Below are positions 14,920 to 23,529 of a DNA stretch of 36,640 nucleotides, piece by piece (position 1 is the stretch's first letter; every line of letters starts with the position of its first letter). Where the stretch lies: the NCBI GenBank assembly GCA_946645685.1, contig CAMPCJ010000008.1:1-36640 (forward strand), in the 5' to 3' direction. The position numbers were made by a program, and so were the translations under genes. The stretch is from an uncultured Clostridia bacterium. GTDB taxonomy: Bacteria > Bacillota > Clostridia > Oscillospirales > SIG627. The notes beneath the pieces are model-generated. The model did not search any database and was not told the origin of the DNA. It worked only from the letters and a program-made list of their open reading frames with translations.

Positions 14920-15750
14920 TTACTGCGCGCCGCCGGGGCGGGTGAGGTCGGCGCCTAAAAAGCGAACGCTCAAGTCCGAAAGGGTGCCGTCTTCCCGGGC
15001 CCCCTCCAGAATGCGGTCGATCTCCCGCGCCAGCGCGTCGCTTTCGGGCCCCTTCTTCATGGGGATGACGTAGCGCTCTTCAGGGGCGCTGCCGGCGATC
15101 TTCAAGGGGGCTTCCGGATGGGCTTCCAGGTACGCCTCGATGGTGGAACGGGCGTTGAGGGTGGCGTCCACTCTGCCGTCGATCACCAGATTCAGCGTGT
15201 CGATGAGGGCGTCCACAGGCACGACGGAGGCGCCCGCTTCCTCGGCGGCGCCGGCGTAGGTGGAGGAGGCGGTGTTGGCGGTGGTCTTGCCCGCCAGATC
15301 CTCCAGAGAGGAAATGGCGTCGTTATCGCTGCGGGTGACGATCACCGTGTCGGTGTAAACGTAGGGCGCGGAGAAGGTGTACGCCTGCGCCCGCTCTTCT
15401 GTGTAGCTGACGCCGTTGCACGCCAGATCGAATCTGCCCGCTTCCACGCCGGCGAGAATGGAGTCCCACTCGGTCTCCTCAAAGCGCACGTCCACGCCGA
15501 GCTTTTCGGCGATGTACCGCGCCATCTCCACGTCGAAGCCGGTGAGGGCGTTGGTTTCATCGTGGTAGGTCAAAGGCGCCCAGGTGCCCTCCGTGGCGAC
15601 GATGAGGACGCCCCGTTCCCGGATGGCGGCAAGGGTATCCGCCGCTTTTTCCTCTCCGGTCTTCACGGGGGTGCCGCCGCAGGCGGTCAGAAGGGTGCCC
15701 AGAAGGGTCAGCGCCGCCAAAAGCGCCAGGTGTCTGATGATCTTCTTCAT
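14920..15750 (-). CDS. Polar amino-acid ABC transporter substrate-binding lipoprotein
   Basis: A 276-residue extracytoplasmic solute-binding protein (SBP_bac_3 type). The signal peptide MKKIIRHLALLAALTLLG ends at a LLTAC lipobox (lipid Cys24). The mature part has VLIVATEGTWAPLTYHDE, LTGFDVEMARYIAEKLGV, EWDSILAGVEAGRFDLACNG and YVIPMKKG, typical of amino-acid binders. The frame is open to 15936, but ATG 15750 has AAGGAG and begins a proper signal peptide. It works with the permease downstream. The ligand is not determinable by eye. Confidence 0.94.
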   Translation of the reverse strand: MKKIIRHLALLAALTLLGTLLTACGGTPVKTGEEKAADTLAAIRERGVLIVATEGTWAPLTYHDETNALTGFDVEMARYIAEKLGVDVRFEETEWDSILAGVEAGRFDLACNGVSYTEERAQAYTFSAPYVYTDTVIVTRSDNDAISSLEDLAGKTTANTASSTYAGAAEEAGASVVPVDALIDTLNLVIDGRVDATLNARSTIEAYLEAHPEAPLKIAGSAPEERYVIPMKKGPESDALAREIDRILEGAREDGTLSDLSVRFLGADLTRPGGAQ

Positions 15751-15835
15751 GCGATAAAACTCCTTGTTCGGTCGTGCCCGGCGGATCGGTTCCGGACGGT
15801 TTGATCCCCAAAGCCTTTCGGGAAAGGCGGTCAAG

Positions 15836-16321
15836 TCAATATCCGGTGCTGCCCAGTGAATCGTCGTTGTCCACCCATTCGGAAACGGCGATGGTGCGGA
15901 AGTTCTCTTTGTCGTCCCGAATGACCACTTTTTCAATCCCCGCGTTGATCACCATCCGCTTGCACATCTGACAGCAGGAGCCGTTCTGTACGTATTCGCC
16001 GCCCCGGGTGAGATCCAGACCCACCAGGTACATCGTCGCCCCCAGCATTTCCTCCCGGCTGGCGTTGATGATGGCGTTGGCTTCCGCGTGGACGCTGCGG
16101 CACAGCTCGTACCGCTCCCCCCGGGGAATGTTCATTTGCTCCCGCAGGCAGAACTTCATATCACAGCAGTTCTTCCGCCCCCGGGGCGCGCCCACGTAGC
16201 CCGTGGACACGATGGCGTCGTTCTTCACGATGATGGCGCCGTATTTTTTTCGCAGGCAGGTGCCCCGCTGAGCCACCGCCTCGGCGATGTCGAGATAGTA
16301 GTTGTCCTTGCTGGTGCGCAT
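15836..16321 (-). CDS. dCMP deaminase-like cytidine/deoxycytidylate deaminase
   Basis: A 161-residue zinc deaminase of the ComEB/dCMP deaminase type, expected to convert dCMP to dUMP for dTTP synthesis. Zinc and catalytic residues are seen in SVHAEANAI (H78, catalytic E80) and CCQMC (C117 and C120), followed by RMVINAGIEKVV. The usual PCxxC is CCxxC here, so the normally conserved Pro is replaced by Cys. Additional cysteines (CCDMKFC, residues 52-58) fit an extra structural zinc site known in dCMP deaminases. It has a GGGAGGAGAT site and is 18 bp downstream of the ANTAR gene, so likely cotranscribed. Confidence 0.92.
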   Translation of the reverse strand: MRTSKDNYYLDIAEAVAQRGTCLRKKYGAIIVKNDAIVSTGYVGAPRGRKNCCDMKFCLREQMNIPRGERYELCRSVHAEANAIINASREEMLGATMYLVGLDLTRGGEYVQNGSCCQMCKRMVINAGIEKVVIRDDKENFRTIAVSEWVDNDDSLGSTGY

Positions 16322-16339
16322 AAGATCTCCTCCCGGCTT

Positions 16340-16858
16340 TTAATTTTCGTAGGTCGCGATGATGCGCCGGGCGGCTTCCGTTTTGGAGATGCGCCCGGAC
16401 ATGGCTTGCTCTTCGATGTATTTGTGCGCCCGCGCCTCGGTAAAGCCCAGGGTGCGGCACAAAAGCGCCTTGGCCCGGTTCAGCAGCTTTAAGTCGTCCA
16501 GCTTCTTCTGCAGGGCGGCGCGCTCCCGGGAAAGCCCCGTGAGCATGGCGCGTGCGGCGGTGACGTGGCGGGCGGCGGCGCTGATCTCCCCCGGCTCCTC
16601 CCCCGCGAGGGGGTAGACCCCCGGCGGCGTTTCTCCGCTTCCGTCCAGCGTCAGGATCGCCATGCCCCGCCCCAGCAGGGCGGCGGCTTCCTGCGCCGTG
16701 CCCCCGCAGAGCAGGACGGCGTCAAAGCCGGCGTCGGCAAGGAGGATCTCCCCCAGGCGGATCTCGCTGACCACCACCAGGCGGAAAAACGGGGAAAAGG
16801 CGGCGCGCAAACGCTCGGCGCGGGCACTTTCCCCGTCGATCAAGAGCATTTGCAGCAT
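16340..16858 (-). CDS. ANTAR-domain RNA-binding regulator with degenerate receiver
   Basis: A 172-residue protein. The N-terminal ~100 residues look like a CheY-type receiver (MLQMLLIDGESARAERL), but the phospho-acceptor position reads FDAVLLCGG. The usual Asp appears to be Cys and the acidic pair at the start is reduced to Asp-Gly, so phosphorylation is unlikely. A short coiled coil (RERAALQKKLDDLKLLNRAK) leads into the ANTAR domain (about residues 117-168) with CRTLGFTEARAHKYIEEQA and ISKTEAARRII. ANTAR proteins bind two-hairpin RNAs to prevent termination. Its RNA targets were not found in the window. The ATG has AAGGAGG upstream. Confidence 0.88.
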   Translation of the reverse strand: MLQMLLIDGESARAERLRAAFSPFFRLVVVSEIRLGEILLADAGFDAVLLCGGTAQEAAALLGRGMAILTLDGSGETPPGVYPLAGEEPGEISAAARHVTAARAMLTGLSRERAALQKKLDDLKLLNRAKALLCRTLGFTEARAHKYIEEQAMSGRISKTEAARRIIATYEN

Positions 16859-16911
16859 GGTCCTCTCCCTCCTTTTCGGGCGTGGATCGTCTCAGAGCCG
16901 GCTATGCCGGT

Positions 16912-18186
16912 TTACAGCACGATATAGGCGTCCCGCTCGGCGCCCACGGAAACGGTGCGGATGGGACAGCCCACCGCCTTTTCCAGATAGCGGATGTAGT
17001 CCAGGGCTTCCCGGGGCAGATCTTCCTTCTTCCGGCAGCCGGAAATATCGCACCGGAAGCCCGGCAGGTATTCATAGACGGGCTTGGCGTTCATCAGCGC
17101 CGTGCCCATGGGGAAATCCTCCGTCCGCTTGCCGTTCACCTCGTACGCCACGCAAACGGGGATCTTGTCGCAGTAGGAAAGCACGTCCAGCTTGGTCAGC
17201 GCCAGCTCCGTGGCGCCCTGCATCATCACGCCGTAGCGGCTGGCGGGCACGTCGAAACCGCCCACCCGGCGGGGACGGCCGGTGGCGGCGCCGTATTCGC
17301 CGCCCGCTTCCCGCAGCTCATCCCCCTCCTTGCCGAACAGCTCGCAGGTGAAGGGGCCCTCGCCCACGCAGGAGGAGTACGCCTTCATGATGCCGATGAC
17401 CCGGTCGAGCTTGGCGCCGGGAATGCCCGCGCCGATGGGGGCGTAGGCGGCGATGGTGTAAGAGGCGGAGGTGTAGGGCAGAATGCCGAAGTCCACGTCC
17501 CGCAGGGCGCCCAGCTGCGCCTCGAAGAGGATCCTCTTCCCCGCCTTCAGCGCCTCGGACAGATACACGGTGGTGTTCTTGATGTGGCACTTGAGGGGAT
17601 CGCCGTATTTCTTCAGCCAGGCGAACATTTCCTCGGCGGAGAGGGGGGCGTGCTTATACCCGTCCCGCACGGTGAGGTTTTTCCATTCCACAATGCCGTC
17701 CAGCTTCTTTTTCAGCACCTCGTCGCTTTCCAGAAGGTCGCCGAAGCGGATGACCTTTTTCATATATTTATCCGCGTACACGGGGGAAATGCCCCGGCGG
17801 GTGGAGCCGAATTTGGCGTCTCCCAGACGATCCTCCTCCAGGCAGTCCAGCAGCTTGTGATAGGGCATACAGATGACGGCGCGGTCGGAGATGATCAGAT
17901 GATCTCCCGCAAAGGAGATGCCCTTGTCCGTCAGCGCCTTCATTTCGCCCGCCAGATGTTCGATGTCCACCACCATGCCGGGCCCCAGCACGTTGGCGGT
18001 GCCGTCCCGCAGAACGCCGGAGGGAAGCAGGTTCAGGATGAAGCGCCCCCGGTCGTTGATCACGGTGTGACCCGCGTTGTTGCCGCCCTGATAGCGGATG
18101 ATGATGTCATATTCCTCGGAAAGCAGGTCCACCATACGGCCCTTGCCTTCGTCTCCCCAGTTGGTCCCTACGATCGCAGTCAGCAT
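16912..18186 (-). CDS. purA: Adenylosuccinate synthetase
   Basis: First committed step from IMP to AMP: IMP, aspartate and GTP give adenylosuccinate. The 424-residue product shows NWGDEGKGRMVDLL (catalytic Asp12), GGNNAGHT (His40) and GSTRRGISPVYADK. It also carries LFEAQLGALRDVDFGILPYTSAS and a C-terminal TGRPRRVGGFD. The conserved GTQG variant reads GALRDVD here, as in a known PurA subgroup where the Gly-Thr-Gln-Gly motif differs. The ATG has an AGAGGGAAAG site, 49 bp after purB, giving a purB-purA operon. Confidence 0.97.
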   Translation of the reverse strand: MLTAIVGTNWGDEGKGRMVDLLSEEYDIIIRYQGGNNAGHTVINDRGRFILNLLPSGVLRDGTANVLGPGMVVDIEHLAGEMKALTDKGISFAGDHLIISDRAVICMPYHKLLDCLEEDRLGDAKFGSTRRGISPVYADKYMKKVIRFGDLLESDEVLKKKLDGIVEWKNLTVRDGYKHAPLSAEEMFAWLKKYGDPLKCHIKNTTVYLSEALKAGKRILFEAQLGALRDVDFGILPYTSASYTIAAYAPIGAGIPGAKLDRVIGIMKAYSSCVGEGPFTCELFGKEGDELREAGGEYGAATGRPRRVGGFDVPASRYGVMMQGATELALTKLDVLSYCDKIPVCVAYEVNGKRTEDFPMGTALMNAKPVYEYLPGFRCDISGCRKKEDLPREALDYIRYLEKAVGCPIRTVSVGAERDAYIVL

Positions 18187-18235
18187 TGTCTTTCCCTCTT
18201 TTTCTCGATGATTCCTTCGCGCCGCCGGCGCGGTT

Positions 18236-19663
18236 TTATACGGTGATCTCGCTCTCGTCGCCTTCCGCCCGGTTGGCTTCCAGAACGGGGGCGACCCAAT
18301 CCTTCAAAAACGCCTCGGTCTGCTCCGGCGCCATGCCGATGAAGCCGCGCACGTCCAGCGCCGCCGCCCACTCCGCTTCGGAGAGCGCGAAGGCGGGATC
18401 GCTCCGCAGGCGGGAGAGCAGGTCGTTTTCGCCGCCGTTTTCCTTCACGTTCTGCGCCGCCGCCACGGAATGGACGCGGATCTTTTCGTGAAGCGCCTGG
18501 CGGTCGCCGCCCCGGGCGACCAGCGCCATGAGAATGTTCTCCGTGGCGAGGAAGGGCAGCTCCTCCTCCAGATGCCGCCGGCACCGGGCGGGATAGATCT
18601 TCCCGTGGCGCAGGATGTTTTCCGCCAGGGAGAGGATCCCGTCCGCCGCCAAAAAGGCTTCCGGCAGGGACAGGCGGCGGTTGGCGGAATCGTCCAGCGT
18701 CCGCTCCAGCCACTGCCCGGCGGCGGTGAACGCCGCGTTCTGCGCGTCGGTGATGATGTAGCGCGCCAGGGCGGCGATGCGCTCGCTGCGCATGGGGTTG
18801 CGCTTGTACGCCATGGCGGAAGACCCGATCTGCCCCGCCTCGAAAGGCTCGTCAAACTCCTTTAAGTGGGACAGGAGCCGGGTGTCGTTGGAAAACTTGT
18901 GGAGAGACTGGGCGATGCCGGACAGCACCGCCAGGATCTGATAGTCCGTTTTGCGGCTGTAGGTCTGCCCGGAGACGGGGGTGATCTTCTCAAAGCCCAT
19001 TTTCCGGGCGATGCGCCGCTCCAGCTCCAGCACCTTTTCCCGGTCGCCGTCAAACAGCGCCAGGAAGCTGGCGCCGGTGCCCGTGGCGCCCTTGCACCCG
19101 AAGAAGGACAGATGCTCCTCTTCAAAATCCAGCCGTTCCAGATCGCTCAGAAGATCCCGCAGCCACAGGGTCGCCCGTTTGCCCACGGTGGTGGGCTGCG
19201 CCGCCTGGAAATGGGTGAAGCCCAGGCAGGGGACGTCCTTCCATTTCTCCGCGAAGGAGGCGGCGGCGTCGATGACCCGGACGAGCTTCTTTTTGATGAG
19301 CCGCAGGGACTCCCGCAGGCAGATGATGTCGGTATTGTCCCCCACGTAGCAGCTGGTGGCGCCCAGGTGGATGATCCCCGCCGCCTTGGGGCACGCCTTG
19401 CCGAAGGTGAATACGTGCGCCATCACGTCGTGCCGCACCTCTTTTTCCCGGGCGGCGGCGGTTTCGTAGTCGATGTCCGTCAGGTGGGCGCGCATCTCGT
19501 CGAGCTGTTCGTCGGTGATGGGAAGACCCAGCTCCTGTTCCGCTTCCGCCAGCGCCAGCCAAAGCCGGCGCCAGGTGGAAAACTTAAAGTCCGGCGACCA
19601 GATCTTTTGCATCTCCCGCCCCGCGTACCGGGCGGATAAGGGAGAGGTGTAAACGTCGTTCAT
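18236..19663 (-). CDS. purB: Adenylosuccinate lyase
   Basis: Splits adenylosuccinate to AMP and fumarate, and also acts on SAICAR in IMP synthesis. The 475-residue protein has the fumarase/aspartase-superfamily signature GSSAMAYKRNPMRSE, with the catalytic Ser loop at residues 281-282. It also shows TSCYVGDNTDI and LGFTHFQAAQPTTVGKRA with the conserved His. ATG 19663 (MNDVYTSPLSARYAG) has GAGGT upstream; the open frame up to 19708 is not needed. It is the promoter-proximal gene of purB-purA. Confidence 0.97.
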   Translation of the reverse strand: MNDVYTSPLSARYAGREMQKIWSPDFKFSTWRRLWLALAEAEQELGLPITDEQLDEMRAHLTDIDYETAAAREKEVRHDVMAHVFTFGKACPKAAGIIHLGATSCYVGDNTDIICLRESLRLIKKKLVRVIDAAASFAEKWKDVPCLGFTHFQAAQPTTVGKRATLWLRDLLSDLERLDFEEEHLSFFGCKGATGTGASFLALFDGDREKVLELERRIARKMGFEKITPVSGQTYSRKTDYQILAVLSGIAQSLHKFSNDTRLLSHLKEFDEPFEAGQIGSSAMAYKRNPMRSERIAALARYIITDAQNAAFTAAGQWLERTLDDSANRRLSLPEAFLAADGILSLAENILRHGKIYPARCRRHLEEELPFLATENILMALVARGGDRQALHEKIRVHSVAAAQNVKENGGENDLLSRLRSDPAFALSEAEWAAALDVRGFIGMAPEQTEAFLKDWVAPVLEANRAEGDESEITV

Positions 19664-19721
19664 GAAAAACCTCGATTCTTTGCGCCTCTGCCGGGGCGTC
19701 TGAAACATAATTCAACACGCT

Positions 19722-19750
19722 ATTATAATATATATATTTAGGAAAGTCAA
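19722..19750 (-). promoter_or_regulatory. purB-purA promoter
   Basis: TTGACT (19750-19745), a 17-bp A/T-rich spacer and a perfect TATAAT (19727-19722). The roughly 50-nt leader has no room for a purine riboswitch. It is divergent from the rsmF promoter only about 25 bp away. Confidence 0.9.
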
Positions 19751-19773
19751 GGATAAGAGAGGGGCGGATGGAC

Positions 19774-19802
19774 TTGCATTTTCCCCGCCGCCGTGGTAGT
19801 AT
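19774..19802 (+). promoter_or_regulatory. Promoter of the rsmF operon
   Basis: TTGCAT (19774-19779), 17-bp spacer and TAGTAT (19797-19802); an alternative TATAGT lies at 19800-19805. The -10 element is weak and the call is moderate. Confidence 0.55.
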
Positions 19803-19833
19803 AGTATCCGTATCGATACGGAGGAAACGGGAT

Positions 19834-21174
19834 ATGGCGTGGCACGAGGCGTTCCGGCGGGAAATGGAAACGGTATTGGGAGCGGAAGCCCCCGCCTTTT
19901 TCGCCGCCCTGGAGGAAGCGCCGCGGAAAGGACTGCGCCTTTTGCCCGGCAGGGGCGACGGCGCCGCCCAGAGAGAAGCGCTTCGTCCCTTTCTCGCCTC
20001 TCCCATTCCCTTTGCCGGGGACGGGTGGTTTCTGAAGCCCTCCGTTTCTTCCCTGGGCAACCATCCCCTCCACGCGGGCGGGGCGATTTATCTGCAGGAT
20101 CCCGCCGCCATGGCGCCCGCCTCCTGCGTGACCGTGCGGGAGGACGACCGGATCCTGGATCTGTGCGCCGCCCCGGGGGGCAAAAGCGTCGCCCTGGGCG
20201 CCCGCCTGGGGGAAGGCGGCGTTTTGGTGTGCAACGAGCCCTCTCCCGTCCGGCGCAGGATATTGCTGCAAAACCTGGAGCGGTGCGGTGTTCCCGCGGC
20301 TGTGTACGGGCTGGACGCGGCGGAAGAGCTGCCGGCGGCGTGGCGGGAAGCCTTCGATCTGGTGGTGTGCGACGCCCCCTGTTCCGGGGAAGGGATGTTC
20401 CGCAAGGAGCCGGAGGCGGTGGAGCGGTGGAGCGAGGAGCGGGTGGAAAGCCTTGCCGCCCTGCAGGAAAGGATCCTTGCCCGGGCGGCGGACTGCGTTG
20501 CCCCCGGCGGCACCCTGCTTTACGCCACCTGCACCTGGAACAGAAAAGAGAATGAAGAACAGGTCGCCCGCCTGCTTGCCCGGCGGGGGGATCTGACGCC
20601 TGCTCCCGCCCCGGAAGCGGTGCGCGCCTGCTCCCGCCCCGGCGTGGCGCTGCCCGGCTTCGACGGATCGTGCTGCCGCCGCTTTTACCCCCACGTCTTT
20701 CCCGGGGAAGGGCAGTTCCTGGCGATCCTGGTCCGGGAAGGGACCCGTCCGCCCCGGCGCCCCTTTGCGGAAGAGGGCGGCGGAAAAAAGCGCCCGGAGG
20801 AAGCCGTGGCGCGGGACTTTCTGACGACCTTCCTCGCCCGTCCCCTGTCCGGAGAGCTGCTGGAGCGGGACGGACTGTGGTACGCCTCTCTCACCGGCGC
20901 GGGGGGCGCCAGCCCCGGCGTTTTGCTGGGCGAAGTGCGAAAAGGGCGCTTCGTGCCCCACCACCGCCTGTTTTTGCTCCGCCACGCCGTTTTCCGGAAC
21001 ACGCTGGAGCTGGACGAGGCGGAGGCGCGGGCGTATCTGTCCGGCGAGGAACTGCCCCGGGCGGGGGACGGATGGGCGCAGGCGCGCTATCTGGGCTGTC
21101 CCCTGGGGGGCGTGAAGCTCTCCGGCGGCAGAGCCAAAAATCATTATCCGAAAGGACTGCGGATCCATGTATGA
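19834..21174 (+). CDS. rsmF: RsmF/RsmB-type 16S rRNA m5C methyltransferase
   Basis: A 446-residue SAM-dependent RNA cytosine-C5 methyltransferase. Core motifs are DLCAAPGGKS (from residue 109, SAM binding), CDAPCSGEGMFRK (C183, release base) and YATCTWNRKENEEQV (C233, nucleophile). A C-terminal region (about 290-446) resembles the RsmF RNA-binding tail and ends with the conserved RAKNHYPKGLRI. The frame is open to 19768, but ATG 19834 follows a GGAGGAAA site. It is the first of four genes to 24339 and overlaps the next by 8 bp. The exact rRNA position is not determinable. Confidence 0.93.
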   Translation: MAWHEAFRREMETVLGAEAPAFFAALEEAPRKGLRLLPGRGDGAAQREALRPFLASPIPFAGDGWFLKPSVSSLGNHPLHAGGAIYLQDPAAMAPASCVTVREDDRILDLCAAPGGKSVALGARLGEGGVLVCNEPSPVRRRILLQNLERCGVPAAVYGLDAAEELPAAWREAFDLVVCDAPCSGEGMFRKEPEAVERWSEERVESLAALQERILARAADCVAPGGTLLYATCTWNRKENEEQVARLLARRGDLTPAPAPEAVRACSRPGVALPGFDGSCCRRFYPHVFPGEGQFLAILVREGTRPPRRPFAEEGGGKKRPEEAVARDFLTTFLARPLSGELLERDGLWYASLTGAGGASPGVLLGEVRKGRFVPHHRLFLLRHAVFRNTLELDEAEARAYLSGEELPRAGDGWAQARYLGCPLGGVKLSGGRAKNHYPKGLRIHV

Positions 21175-21667
21175 CGAATTGACCAAAGTTGATATTCAGA
21201 AAATGCAGGAGGAGATCGACGCCCGGGTGGCGATGGGTCCCGAGCTTCGCGCCGCCGTGCAGCAGGCGCGGGAGCTGGGGGATCTCAGCGAAAACGACGA
21301 ATACCGCACCGCCCGCCGGGAAAAGGCGCAGAACGATTCCCGCATCCGTTACCTGCGGAATATGATCGCCACCGCCCGCGTGATCGACGCGGAATCCGGG
21401 GCGGACGAGGTGGGTCTGTTCGACCGGGTGACCCTGTATATAGAGGAAGACGACTGCGAGGAAAGCTACCGGCTGGTCACCACCTTGCGGGAAAACGTGC
21501 TGGAGGGCTGTGTTTCCAAGGAAAGTCCCCTGGGAAAAGCCGTTCTGGGCAGGAAGGTGGGCGATCGGGTGGAGATCCGCCCCAATGAAAGCTACAAATA
21601 CTTCGCGGTGATCCGCGCCATCGAAAAAGGCTTCGACGACCCGGATCTGCCCATTACGTCCTATTGA
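21167..21667 (+). CDS. GreA/GreB-family transcript cleavage factor
   Basis: A 166-residue protein with an N-terminal coiled coil carrying the tip motif GDLSENDEY, whose Asp/Glu residues stimulate RNA cleavage by backtracked RNA polymerase. A C-terminal FKBP-like domain (about residues 85-166) has GKAVLGRKVGDRVEI. The N-terminal helix is somewhat different from standard GreA, so it may be a paralog rather than the main GreA. Overlap with the preceding rsmF end indicates translational coupling. It is followed 14 bp later by a surface-protein gene. Confidence 0.9.
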   Translation: MYDELTKVDIQKMQEEIDARVAMGPELRAAVQQARELGDLSENDEYRTARREKAQNDSRIRYLRNMIATARVIDAESGADEVGLFDRVTLYIEEDDCEESYRLVTTLRENVLEGCVSKESPLGKAVLGRKVGDRVEIRPNESYKYFAVIRAIEKGFDDPDLPITSY

Positions 21668-21681
21668 GGAGGGGAAGACAA

Positions 21682-23496
21682 GTGAAACGACGCATAACGG
21701 CATTGTTTTTGGCGCTGGCGATGATCCTTTCTCTCGCCCCCGCCGTCTTTGCGGACGGGGCGTCCATCGTTCAGGTGGCGATCGACGTGAAGGCGCCCGC
21801 GCAGGGGGAGACCCCGGAGGAGCCCTCCGTGCGGCTGTGGAAAAAAACGGATCAGGGCGGCGCCTCTCAAGCGGTGGAGATCCCGAAAACAGACATCTTC
21901 ATCGACTACAGATGGCAGGAGAGCGGACAGGGCGAAGGCGAGTTTTTCATGGACAAGTTTGAGGACGGGCATACGTATATCCTCACCGTGCTCATCGACG
22001 GTCTGCGGAAAGACTACAACGTGAACAACCCCACCCTCTATCTGAACGGGGCGAAAAAGACGAGCGGCTACCAGATGTCCGTGCAGGGGGACGACGTGAT
22101 CTTCACGCTGACATTCACCGTGAACGCCGGGGACATTGCCCCCGCCGTCGCCGCCACCATCGACGGGGAGATCAAGTCTTCCCTGGATAAGGAGTACGAC
22201 GGGAAGGACGTGATCCTTGCCGCCGCCGTCACCGCCCCCTTGAAGGGCGTGAGCTACACCTTCCAGTGGTATAAGGACAACAAGCCCGTCGCAGGCGGCG
22301 CCCGGGAGCGCCTGATCCTGCACAACGTTTCGGACTCCGGCACCTACGCCTGCCAGGTCACCGCCGCCTCGCCGGGGCTGGCGCCCCGCTCCACCAATTC
22401 CGTGCCCCTCACCGTTTCCATCAAGCCCCACCCCGTCACGCTGGTGATCGAGGACGTGGAAAAGAAGAGCGGTGAAAGCGACCCGGAGCTGGTCTACACC
22501 GTGGACGGCGACGCCTATGATCCCCTGGAAGGCGCCCTTGTCCGGGAAGAGGGCGAGGCGAAGGGGGAGTATGAGATCGACGTGGGCACCCTCGCCTTTG
22601 CGGAGAACGTGGCGGAAAACTACACGGTCACCGTCCGCAAGGGGCGCTTCTCCATCGTGGGAGAGGGGGAAGAGGCGTTCGCGCCGCTGACCGACGTGTC
22701 CGACCTGTCTTACCTTCTGGGCAAAAACCAAAGCAAGGTGCGGGTGAGCGCCACCCGGGGCGCCCTGCCCCAGGGCACGGTGCTTTCCCTCTCCGTGGTG
22801 AAGGAGCAGGATCGGGAGAAGCTGGAGGAAGCGTCCGGCGGCGTGGGGATCATGAAGTCCCTCACCGTCGCCGTCACCGGCGGGGAAAAGAACGAATTGA
22901 ACAAAAACGCCGTCCTGCGCCTGCTTCTGCCCCTCACCGAGGAGCAGGAACGCTACGACCCCGCCACCTTGAAAGCCCTGCTCTTAAAGCCGGACGGCCA
23001 GGTGGAGCCGGTGGAGGTGGCGCGGGAAAAGGACGAGTTCACCGGGGTGGTTTACCTGGTGGTCAAGATGACTTCTCCCGGTACGCTGGCGGTTTTGAAG
23101 GGCGAGCTGCTGCCGGAGGAGCCGGCGGAGGAAGCCGCCCCCGGTGAAACGGGCAAGGGTCCCCGGAAGAGCGCCGGGTGGCTGTGGGCGTTGATCATCG
23201 TGGTGGCGCTGGGCGCCGCCGGGGTCATCGTGTACGTGGTGATCCGTTCCAAAAAGGAAGAGGAGCCGGTGAAAAAGTACACGCCGGCGCCGAAAAAGAA
23301 CACCGCGCCTCCCGCCCCCGCCCCGTCTCCGCGGCAGTCGGGGGAGGCACCCGCCGCCGACGGGGGCGAGACCCGCGCCATCCCCGCCGTCCGTCCCACC
23401 CGTGAGGCGCCCGGCAACGGGGAAGCGGGCGAACCCGTGGATCCCCCGCCCGTGACGGGCAGGGTCATCTCCTTTGACGATCTGGAGGATGATTAA
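21682..23496 (+). CDS. Membrane-anchored Ig-like/MBG-like surface protein
   Basis: A 604-residue exported protein. It starts with GTG at 21682 after GAGGAGGGG; an upstream TTG is part of the ribosome site. A signal peptide is followed by VFADGAS. The ectodomain includes an Ig-like module (YTFQWYKDNKPVAGG ... SGTYACQVTA, about residues 190-255) and an MBG/YDG-type module (KPHPVTLVIEDV to GRFSIVGEG, about 250-330). A further beta-rich region extends to about 480. One TM helix (GWLWALIIVVALGAAGVIVY) is followed by a long Pro-rich cytoplasmic tail ending ISFDDLEDD. Its partner and function are unknown. It shares an operon with a GreA-family factor upstream and a DUF2975-like protein downstream. 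Confidence 0.85.
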   Translation: MKRRITALFLALAMILSLAPAVFADGASIVQVAIDVKAPAQGETPEEPSVRLWKKTDQGGASQAVEIPKTDIFIDYRWQESGQGEGEFFMDKFEDGHTYILTVLIDGLRKDYNVNNPTLYLNGAKKTSGYQMSVQGDDVIFTLTFTVNAGDIAPAVAATIDGEIKSSLDKEYDGKDVILAAAVTAPLKGVSYTFQWYKDNKPVAGGARERLILHNVSDSGTYACQVTAASPGLAPRSTNSVPLTVSIKPHPVTLVIEDVEKKSGESDPELVYTVDGDAYDPLEGALVREEGEAKGEYEIDVGTLAFAENVAENYTVTVRKGRFSIVGEGEEAFAPLTDVSDLSYLLGKNQSKVRVSATRGALPQGTVLSLSVVKEQDREKLEEASGGVGIMKSLTVAVTGGEKNELNKNAVLRLLLPLTEEQERYDPATLKALLLKPDGQVEPVEVAREKDEFTGVVYLVVKMTSPGTLAVLKGELLPEEPAEEAAPGETGKGPRKSAGWLWALIIVVALGAAGVIVYVVIRSKKEEEPVKKYTPAPKKNTAPPAPAPSPRQSGEAPAADGGETRAIPAVRPTREAPGNGEAGEPVDPPPVTGRVISFDDLEDD

Positions 23497-23529
23497 ACAG
23501 GGGCAAGGCGCCCCGGAAAGAAGGAACAG

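Noticed and set aside
15813-15828. Hairpin GCCTTTC/GAAAGGC after the deaminase gene
   Set aside because: Only three T follow on the minus strand, so termination is not supported.
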